Below, piece after piece: positions 57,817 through 64,000 of a DNA stretch of 64,000 nucleotides; position 1 is the first letter of the stretch, and each line of letters starts with the position of its first letter. The notes under the pieces are model-generated. The model was not told the DNA's origin. It did no database searches and saw only the letters and a list, made by a program, of their open reading frames with translations. This stretch comes from Nostoc sp. T09. Lineage in GTDB: Bacteria > Cyanobacteriota > Cyanobacteriia > Cyanobacteriales > Nostocaceae. The translations under genes were made by a program, and so were the position numbers. The stretch is taken from the NCBI RefSeq assembly GCF_002154695.1, contig NZ_MTAV01000047.1:31717-95716 (forward strand), written 5' to 3'.

Positions 57817-59286
57817 ATGGTTACAGCAACAGTACCAGGACAACAGGTCAAAATCGGCCCAACCCAGCTGCTGATTAATAACGAGTGGGTAGAAAGTGTC
57901 AGCGGCCGTCGATTTGAAACTATTAACCCAGCTACAGGCGAAACTACCTGTACAGTAGCAGAGGCAGACGCTCCAGATGTGGATAAAGCTGTGCAAGCAG
58001 CCCGTAAAGCTTTTACTAGTGGCGACTGGCCCAAGATGTCTGCAACTAAGCGCGGCGAGTTACTTTACAAACTGGCTGACTTAATTGAGCAGAATATTGA
58101 TGAATTGGCACGACTGGAAACTCTAGATAATGGCAAGCCTGTACATGATGCTTTGGGTGACTTGGGATTAGTCATCGCTTGCTACCGCTACTATGCAGGC
58201 TGGGCGGATAAAGTGCAAGGCAAAACAATTCCAATTAACGGCCCTTATTTCTGCTATACACGCCATGAGCCTGTGGGTGTGGTTGGTCAAATTATCCCGT
58301 GGAATTTCCCACTATTAATGCAGGCGTGGAAACTAGCACCAGCTTTGGCTACGGGTAATACTGTGGTGATGAAAACGGCTGAACAGACACCTTTATCAGG
58401 ACTGCGGGTAGGGGAGTTGATTGTTGAGGCTGGCTTCCCGCCTGGTGTGGTGAATATGCTATCAGGATACGGCCCAACTGCCGGGGCGGCGATCGCTCGC
58501 CACATGGATATTGACAAAGTAGCGTTTACAGGGTCAACTGAAGTCGGGCATCTGATTATGGAAGCAGCTGCCAAGAGTAACCTGAAGCGCGTCACTTTGG
58601 AATTGGGTGGTAAGAGTCCCAACATCGTCTTTGCTGATGCTGATATGCGTCAAGCAATAGAAGGTGCCCACCAAGCTTTATTCTTCAATCAAGGTCAATG
58701 CTGCTGCGCTGGTTCGCGGTTATTTGTGGAAGAACAATGTTACGACGATTTTGTCGCCTTGGCTGTAGAAAGAGCTAAAAAGCGAGCTGTTGGCGATCCT
58801 TTCGATAAAAACACAGAACAAGGCCCGCAAGTAGACAAAGAACAATTCGACAAAGTAATGGGTTACATCGAGTCAGGAATGCGAGATGGTGCCCAAATGC
58901 TTTGTGGTGGTAGCCGTGTGGGAGATAAAGGTTTCTTTATTGCACCTACAGTCTTTACTGATGTCCGCGATGACATGAAGATTGCTCAAGAAGAAATCTT
59001 TGGCCCTGTGATGAGCATCATCAAATTTAAGAGCATTGATGAGGTGATTCAACGGGCAAACAACACCATGTATGGACTCGCCGCCGCCGTGTGGACTCAG
59101 GATATTACTAAAGCCCACGCGATCGCAAATAATGTTCGTGCTGGTACAGTTTGGGTCAACTGCTACGACGTTTTCGACGCCGCCGCACCCTTTGGTGGAT
59201 TCAAGCAGTCTGGTATTGGTCGGGAATTGGGCGAGTACGGCTTGCAACAATACACCGAAGTTAAAACCGTCACCATCAAATTGTAA
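57817..59286 (+). CDS. NAD(P)-dependent aldehyde dehydrogenase
   Basis: 489 aa, ALDH1/2-like. Catalytic Glu in [16 protein letters not shown] and catalytic Cys in [16 protein letters not shown]; cofactor site FTGSTEVG and PWNFPLLM. Ends [22 protein letters not shown]. It oxidises aliphatic or aromatic aldehydes to acids. Start follows AAGGAGG, an ideal ribosome-binding site. Confidence 0.95.
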   Translation: MVTATVPGQQVKIGPTQLLINNEWVESVSGRRFETINPATGETTCTVAEADAPDVDKAVQAARKAFTSGDWPKMSATKRGELLYKLADLIEQNIDELARLETLDNGKPVHDALGDLGLVIACYRYYAGWADKVQGKTIPINGPYFCYTRHEPVGVVGQIIPWNFPLLMQAWKLAPALATGNTVVMKTAEQTPLSGLRVGELIVEAGFPPGVVNMLSGYGPTAGAAIARHMDIDKVAFTGSTEVGHLIMEAAAKSNLKRVTLELGGKSPNIVFADADMRQAIEGAHQALFFNQGQCCCAGSRLFVEEQCYDDFVALAVERAKKRAVGDPFDKNTEQGPQVDKEQFDKVMGYIESGMRDGAQMLCGGSRVGDKGFFIAPTVFTDVRDDMKIAQEEIFGPVMSIIKFKSIDEVIQRANNTMYGLAAAVWTQDITKAHAIANNVRAGTVWVNCYDVFDAAAPFGGFKQSGIGRELGEYGLQQYTEVKTVTIKL

Positions 59287-59444
59287 ATTTGTTTTTTCAA
59301 GGCTTTAGCTCAAGTTAAGCCTGAGCCTGATTTATCCCCCCTTATCCTTTTGAAAAATTGGGTGTAAGGGGGGTTATGAATGTGATATCTGTTATGGCTT
59401 GGGAATGATAAATAGATATTGCATACAACCCCAAGAAAATTCTT

Positions 59445-60659
59445 ATGATAACTGCGATCACTAGTAAATTTCGCCGATTGATGATCGGGTGGAAGAGCCA
59501 GATTCCTTACTTTTACAAAGGTTACGGTAAAAACAAAAGCAAGCATTCCCCAAAACGGCATATCTGGCTAGCATTATTAAGCGGACTGATGGCGATGTTG
59601 CTGGTGCTGTCGGTAGTGAATCCAGGACTCGCTCAAAAACCACCTGAACCATCAACAAAATCATTTGTAGTAGCCACACGTGTGATCCCACCCTTTGTAT
59701 TTGCCAAAAAAGATGAACTATCCGGCTTCAGTATTGACCTCTGGCGCAGCATTGCTACCAAGTTAGGTATAGAGTCTAAATTTGTTGAGTATTCAACTGT
59801 ACCGGATCTGCTTTCTGCTGTTAAGGATGGCAAAGCGAATGTAGGAATTGCAGCTATCTCTATTACCGCCGAACGGCAGGAAAACTTTGATTTCTCTTTA
59901 CCAATGTTTGCGGCTGGGCTTCAGATAATGGTAAGACCCCCAGAAGCAAATGGCGGTGCTTTTTCTAATATTTTCCAATTGTTGTTTTCTACGACTCTTT
60001 TGCAGGTATTTGGCATTGCTTTGCTGCTGATTGTAGTAGCAGCTCATGTTATTTGGTTGTCTGAACGCAATCACAAAGAAGGGATGATTGATAAATCATA
60101 CTTCCCTGGAATTTTCAAAGCCTGTTGGTGGGCAGCTGCAACATTAGCAACTCAAGCCGACGAAATGCCCAAGGGTGTGCTGGGACGGGTAATAGCTATT
60201 ATCTGGATGTTTATCGGCGTTTTGTTCGTTGCCTACTTTACAGCCGCCGCTACCACTTCGCTAACTGTGCAGCAGCTTCAAGGAGACATCAGGAGTGTAG
60301 ACGATTTACCAGGTAAGGTAGTAGCAACAACTGCTGGTAGCACAGCAGCAAAATATCTGCGCGAACAAAAAATTCCAGTCTTAGAAGTTCCCAAGATTGA
60401 GCAAGCTTACGATGCTCTACAAACTAAAAAAGCTGATGCTGTAGTGTTTGATGCTCCCGTACTTCTGTTCTATGCTGCTAATCAAGGACAAGGCAAAGTA
60501 GAAGTAGTTGGTAGTGTCTTCCGTGAAGAAAACTACGGTATTGTTCTGCCTAATAACAGTTCCTACCGCAAACAAATTAATAGTGCATTGTTGAGTCTCA
60601 AAGAAGATGGCACTTATCAAGCACTTTATGATAAGTGGTTCGATGCGAAGAAATCTTAA
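59445..60659 (+). CDS. Prokaryotic ionotropic glutamate receptor-like ligand-gated channel
   Basis: 404 aa. Signal/anchor at about 41-58; ligand-binding lobe S1 (72-165) with SITAERQENFDFS; helix M1 (187-204); re-entrant pore region (225-243); helix M2 (246-268); lobe S2 (280-400). This S1-M1-P-M2-S2 order is that of iGluRs and GluR0. The pore has TLATQADEMPKG and no TVGYG potassium filter. M2 ends AYFTAAATTSLTV, like SYTANLAAFLTV in animal receptors. Likely amino-acid gated; ion selectivity unknown. Confidence 0.88.
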   Translation: MITAITSKFRRLMIGWKSQIPYFYKGYGKNKSKHSPKRHIWLALLSGLMAMLLVLSVVNPGLAQKPPEPSTKSFVVATRVIPPFVFAKKDELSGFSIDLWRSIATKLGIESKFVEYSTVPDLLSAVKDGKANVGIAAISITAERQENFDFSLPMFAAGLQIMVRPPEANGGAFSNIFQLLFSTTLLQVFGIALLLIVVAAHVIWLSERNHKEGMIDKSYFPGIFKACWWAAATLATQADEMPKGVLGRVIAIIWMFIGVLFVAYFTAAATTSLTVQQLQGDIRSVDDLPGKVVATTAGSTAAKYLREQKIPVLEVPKIEQAYDALQTKKADAVVFDAPVLLFYAANQGQGKVEVVGSVFREENYGIVLPNNSSYRKQINSALLSLKEDGTYQALYDKWFDAKKS

Positions 60660-61050
60660 TTAGCGCATAGGGCATGGGGCATGGGGCATTGAGTGTCTAA
60701 AAATAGTTGAGATAAGTTGGATATAAATGCCCTAAGTTTTAGAGTTGGGTGAAAGCGATGTCTACGACAAGCCGCTCTGCGTCTACGCATTGCATGACGA
60801 TACAATTCGATTGCAGGGCGATGCATTAACATAACAAGCCGATGCAATTCGATTGCAGGGCGATGCATTAACATAACAAGCCAATGCAATTCGATTGCAG
60901 GGCGATGTATTAACATAACAAGCCGATACAATTCGATTGCAGGTCGATGTATTAATATAACAAGCCGATGCAATTTAATTGCAGGGCGATGTATTAACAT
61001 AACAAGCCTAAAACTTATTTCTTCCCATCTGCCCTCTGCCTTCTGCCTTC
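60660..61050. repeat. Five tandem copies of a 42-bp repeat, with short repeats on both sides
   Basis: Unit GATGCAATTCGATTGCAGGG followed by CGATGYATTAACATAACAAGCC, from about 60796 to 61009. Copies differ at a few bases. Inside each, GCAATTCGATTGC is an inverted repeat. Flanked by an SDR-like GTCTACGACAAGCCGCTC (60762) and by CTTCTGCC repeats (61028). The minus-strand frame through it encodes a 14-residue repeat and is not a convincing gene. Confidence 0.8.
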
Positions 61051-61863
61051 TCAACCTTCCTGAGCAATTTGCGCTTTTGCTTGTTGCCACAAAGCTTCTA
61101 ACTCTTCCAAACTGTAATCTGAAAGGGGGCGGTCAACAACTGCCTCCATTTTTTGTAAGCGTTGGATAAATCGCTGATTTGTGCCTTGCAAACCTGCGCT
61201 AGGATCGAGGTCATGCCAACGGGCTAGCTGAATTGCTGCAAATAGTAAATCGCCTAATTCTGCTTGTTGTGCTTCTGGGGTTTCTTCGGCTAAAGCTTGG
61301 CGAAATTCTTCCAATTCTTCATGGAACTTAGCCCACACCCCATCTATGTTTTCCCACTCAAACCCCACCGCCGCAGCTTTTTCGGAAATCTTCATCGCCG
61401 CCATTAATGGAGGAAGGCTACGCCCATAGCGACTGAGTTTAGCACTGAGTTTTTGATTTTCTGGAGATGGTTCACCTTTTTCTGCGGCTTTGATTTCTTC
61501 CCAGTTTTGCCGCACTTCATCTACACTCGCTACCGTTACATCACCAAATACATGGGGATGACGGCGAATCAACTTTTGGGAAATGCCTTCAGCGATTTCT
61601 TTGAGAGAAAATTGTCCTGATTCACTAGCGATTTGGGCTTGCAGTACTACCTGTAATAATAAATCTCCCAACTCTTCTGCGATCGCCTTTTGATCTCCAC
61701 TCTTAATCGCATCCACCACCTCATAAGCTTCCTCGATTACATAAGGTGTCAAACTCTCCGGTGTTTGCGCCAAATCCCAAGGACAACCACCATCAGGCGA
61801 TCGCAATTTTGCCACCACCTCAATTAATTCCTGCAACGCCGCTAAAGTATTATTCATAGTCAT
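61051..61863 (-). CDS. mazG: Nucleoside triphosphate pyrophosphohydrolase MazG
   Basis: Hydrolyses NTPs/dNTPs to monophosphates; housecleaning. 270 aa with two MazG domains: LRSPDGGCPWDLAQTPESLTPYVIEEAYEVVDAI and EELGDLLLQVVLQAQ in the first, and HEELEEFRQALAEE with AELGDLLFAAIQLAR in the second. Complete. Confidence 0.95.
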   Translation of the reverse strand: MTMNNTLAALQELIEVVAKLRSPDGGCPWDLAQTPESLTPYVIEEAYEVVDAIKSGDQKAIAEELGDLLLQVVLQAQIASESGQFSLKEIAEGISQKLIRRHPHVFGDVTVASVDEVRQNWEEIKAAEKGEPSPENQKLSAKLSRYGRSLPPLMAAMKISEKAAAVGFEWENIDGVWAKFHEELEEFRQALAEETPEAQQAELGDLLFAAIQLARWHDLDPSAGLQGTNQRFIQRLQKMEAVVDRPLSDYSLEELEALWQQAKAQIAQEG

Positions 61864-61902
61864 TTGTTATTAGTCCTTTGTCATTAGTAAAGAGTTAATA
61901 GG

Positions 61903-62568
61903 TTATTTCTCCTTTGTCTCCCCTGTCCCCCTTGTCTTCCTTGTCCCCCCTGCTCCCTGCTCCCTGCTCCCATTCCTCCCCTTCACCCCTGAAACCCGCC
62001 GCCGACCTGTTTTAGTTGATTTACGTTTCTTAATTTTGCCACTGGGAAGCAAAGCACGGATGCCTTGTTTCTTGACACGCTTGTATGCAGAACCGCCCCA
62101 ATCGCTGAGAGAATGGCTCATAGCACCGAGTTCCATACCCAAGAATAAGGCGAGAAATTCAGTACTGTAACTCGTTAGCGATCGCCCGACTGTTCCACCA
62201 ACGTTTTGCCAAATAAAGGCGATATTCCACAGCTTTTCGGCAATTGCTAATACGAAAATTGCCACAATAGCTAGCAAGCAGCTCAGATAAAGTACTCGTA
62301 GCGTCGTCCCAATAATCGGCCCGTGGGATAAGAAAGAGCGATGGCGTAAACTTTTTTGATAAGGTAGCCAAATCCAGCGCAGGAAACCCCAGCGTTGGTA
62401 TTGAATCGAGTAAATATCCAAATCCGGGCCGAACATCAGCCCACCAAACAGAAACCCGCCGGAAACGAGTAAAGTCACATTGCTACTGCGAGTCTGCCAG
62501 AAAGTCACACCCGCCACAAACGGCAGAGCATACAGCGTAATGCTATCGTGCGTTCGACCAGAGGGCAT
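61903..62568 (-). CDS. DUF2227-like membrane protein
   Basis: 221 aa. MPSGRTHDSITLYALPF then two helices, GPDLDIYSIQYQRWG, and a His-rich loop LRHRSFLSHGPIIGT typical of the DUF2227/YdjM-like putative metal-binding proteins. The basic tail GSREQGAGGTRKTRGTGETKEK is translated from GGGAGCAGGG-type short repeats, so the natural C-terminus has probably been extended by repeat DNA. Confidence 0.8.
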   Translation of the reverse strand: MPSGRTHDSITLYALPFVAGVTFWQTRSSNVTLLVSGGFLFGGLMFGPDLDIYSIQYQRWGFLRWIWLPYQKSLRHRSFLSHGPIIGTTLRVLYLSCLLAIVAIFVLAIAEKLWNIAFIWQNVGGTVGRSLTSYSTEFLALFLGMELGAMSHSLSDWGGSAYKRVKKQGIRALLPSGKIKKRKSTKTGRRRVSGVKGRNGSREQGAGGTRKTRGTGETKEK

Positions 62569-62650
62569 CTGAAGGTTCTCAAAAATTTTTTCTCAAAAAT
62601 ACTAGCGCGATTAGAATTATTTTGCTATATTGTTTAATTGTGAGTGCAAT

Positions 62651-62723
<73 letters not shown>

Positions 62724-62734
62724 TCACACTAATT

Positions 62735-62774
62735 AAGGCTAGAGACAGGTTGAAGGCTGTTTCTAGCCTTTTTA
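62735..62774 (+). terminator. intrinsic terminator after tRNA-Val
   Basis: AAGGCTAGAGACAG and CTGTTTCTAGCCTT form a 14-bp stem (one G-T), ending in TTTTT. Confidence 0.85.
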
Positions 62775-63198
62775 GTTGCCTTATAGATTGGATAATATAA
62801 CATCGCGCTTACTGTCATTGCAGGTTTCTGCTATTGAGTGCGGTGAGATTGGGTTTTTATGTGCGGTAAGGGAAGCTATGCCGTTAGGCTTATCGCCCTG
62901 ATTTGATGAAAAATCCTGAGAGGAAAAAGTTGCATTAGCAAGAGCGATGGCGCAACGTTGAAGCTAGGCGATCGTACAGCTACAACTGAAGAAATTGCAT
63001 AAATTTGTTTACATCATGGTTTAAACCAATTCGTTAAGTCTCGATTTCTATTGCTGGTGCTCAATTAGCTCACCCAAATGGGTGAGGGATAAATCAACTG
63101 AATGGGTGACCTGAGTGCAGGAAGTTGAGACTGATAAAAAATAAGACGCTATTAGTTAATAACAGTAATTAAACTTTACTTTAAGTAAGGATAAAGCT

Positions 63199-63588
63199 AT
63201 GAAAGTGGCTAGCTTGATCAATTCTGCGTTTCTTGTTACCTCTATTGCTCTATTACCTGGAATTTCTGGTGCTCAAACAGATGCTAAAAACATCAATGAA
63301 CCAGTATCTATTAACTCTAACAATTTATCCAATCACTCCACAAACATCAGCTATCTTAAACCGTTTAATGTAGTTTTTCTAGCTTATCAAGGTAACTTAA
63401 AAGAGCAGGGCATTCCTAGTGGTAGCACTTTGGTATCTCAATACCAAACTCGAAACCTAACTGCCCTAGATGTGGTTAAAGCTGCTGTTAAAGCTCATAA
63501 GATACCATCACAAGTTTTGAACGATCAAAGTTATTTATACGCTGTGGAGTTGCAGCTTCAATCATTCAATAACAATTTCTCTGAGTAA
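63199..63588 (+). CDS. Small exported protein of unknown function
   Basis: 129 aa with a signal peptide: MKVASLINSAFLVTSIALLPGISGA, cleavage likely after GA-Q. The mature part (YLKPFNVVFLAYQGNLKEQGIPSGSTLVSQY) has no family I recognise. ATG preceded by AAGTAAGGATAAAGCT. Confidence 0.65.
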   Translation: MKVASLINSAFLVTSIALLPGISGAQTDAKNINEPVSINSNNLSNHSTNISYLKPFNVVFLAYQGNLKEQGIPSGSTLVSQYQTRNLTALDVVKAAVKAHKIPSQVLNDQSYLYAVELQLQSFNNNFSE

Positions 63589-63714
63589 GTGCAGTAGTGC
63601 TCGAGTTCTTTACGAATTTATGAAATGCTGTACTATGACTCTCACTGCATGATCAAGAAATTATCCTCAACAAGGAAAAGCGGCTACTTGTTCCTGACTA
63701 CCATCTTCTTAGAC

Positions 63715-63742
63715 AAACCCTTCCAAGCTTGGAGGGGTTTTT
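63715..63742. terminator. bidirectional terminator
   Basis: AAACCCTTCCA and TGGAGGGGTTT arms around AGCT, with TTTTT following on the plus strand and AAA-rich on the other. It lies between convergent genes. Confidence 0.75.
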
Positions 63743-63770
63743 AGTTGCTGTGTAGGATAATACTTCTAGC

Positions 63771-64000
63771 TCATGGTTTGGAAGCTACAGCTAGCACCAC
63801 AGAAGCAGGAATTTCAACACCACTGTCTGTAGCGTACTTTTTTGCTCCCTCGATAATTGCGTTCTCAATATTTTGTCGTTGCTCTTGGCTTTGCATTGCT
63901 AGCATTGGCCCAAGGCGCGCTGTACTTGAAACTACCGTTGGTATTAACCCAAGTTGCGGGTTATCGAATGATGTGTGCTTGTCACCCCTCAACAATTTAT
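63771..64000 (-). CDS. C-terminal part of an unidentified protein (runs off right edge)
   Basis: At least 75 codons, open to the window end. The end reads MLAMQSQEQRQNIENAIIEGAKKYATDSGVEIPASVVLAVASKP. This tail resembles those of some SAM-dependent methyltransferases, but no catalytic motif is in view, so no function is assigned. Confidence 0.55.
   Translation of the reverse strand, partial: KLLRGDKHTSFDNPQLGLIPTVVSSTARLGPMLAMQSQEQRQNIENAIIEGAKKYATDSGVEIPASVVLAVASKP

Noticed and set aside
60796..61009. 42-bp repeats as CRISPR
   Set aside because: Copies are contiguous without spacers.
60656..61090. 144-aa minus-strand protein with a repeated HRPAIEL motif
   Set aside because: The repeat comes from the 42-bp satellite; the frame is incidental, with mazG coding overlapping its end.

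Overview
The window looks like chromosomal DNA from a filamentous, probably heterocyst-forming cyanobacterium (Nostoc/Calothrix-like). The evidence is the density of the HIP1 octamer GCGATCGC, short tandem heptamer-type repeats, small dispersed repeats (SDR-type), MITE-like hairpins, and typical cyanobacterial families: CHASE2 kinase, ethylene-receptor-like kinase, DUF4330, DUF2256 and LabA/NYN. Gene names come from reading the translations. No search was run.

Layout. 1-2183 is the N-terminal part of secA (minus). 2366-4843 is a group II intron with a reverse transcriptase/maturase/HNH protein. 4991-10868 (minus) holds a diheme cytochrome c, a MoxR ATPase, ribF, a metallo-beta-lactamase-fold hydrolase and surE, with a plus-strand CHAT pseudogene at 5776-6196. 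Then come pheS (plus), recQ (minus), a small orphan gene, a GNAT pseudogene split by a MITE, leuA and a NYN-domain gene. 18109-23528 is a signalling block: CHASE2-Ser/Thr kinase, ethylene-binding histidine kinase with receiver, and a single-domain response regulator.

23685-26462 is the most unusual part. A Ro60/TROVE gene lies directly downstream, on the same strand, of six tandem tRNA-like units of 126-152 nt behind one consensus-like promoter. In four units (1, 3, 4, 5) the tRNA cloverleaf is complete: an 8-bp acceptor stem, D and T arms, and a 5-bp anticodon stem with a readable anticodon (Gly UCC, Cys GCA, Pro UGG, Met CAU). Each is interrupted by a 50-52 nt hairpin between nucleotides 27 and 28. 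The hairpin carries the hallmarks of a Ro-binding Y RNA stem: a GNCGAAG-type motif, GGGUUAUC, and a GNRA-capped helix with compensatory changes. Two further units are variants: one has the insert apparently in the anticodon loop, the other has a re-ordered Y stem. Known bacterial Y RNAs mimic tRNA with the Y stem formed by the RNA ends. Here the order is reversed, with Y stems embedded in tRNAs. I know of no description of such an array, but could not check.

26827-34983 holds a membrane protein with a DNA-binding-like C-terminus, pyrD, a multi-GAF sensor protein, DUF2256, isoaspartyl peptidase and glmU. 35500-37030 is a toxin-antitoxin/ribbon-helix-helix island with four copies of a 15-bp palindromic site and a frameshifted RelE-type toxin. 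37326-39370 is an arsenic operon (arsR-acr3-arsC). The remainder contains an HD-GYP regulator, MnmC2-like methyltransferase, sulfurtransferase, PPP phosphatase, two M48 peptidases, DUF4330, YdcF-like protein, proA, a PAS-GGDEF-EAL protein, two tandem Ser/Thr kinases (one with ankyrin repeats), an aldehyde dehydrogenase, a ligand-gated-channel-like protein related to ionotropic glutamate receptors, mazG, a DUF2227-like membrane protein, tRNA-Val(UAC), an exported protein and a truncated reading frame at the right edge.

Long gaps not listed as features and without recognisable content: 17380-17743, 31998-32408, 39410-39796, 41027-41667, 54211-54630 and 62775-63198. Gaps listed with their contents: 8389-8879, 20449-20875, 26463-26826, 34984-35501, 46080-46685 and 60660-61050.
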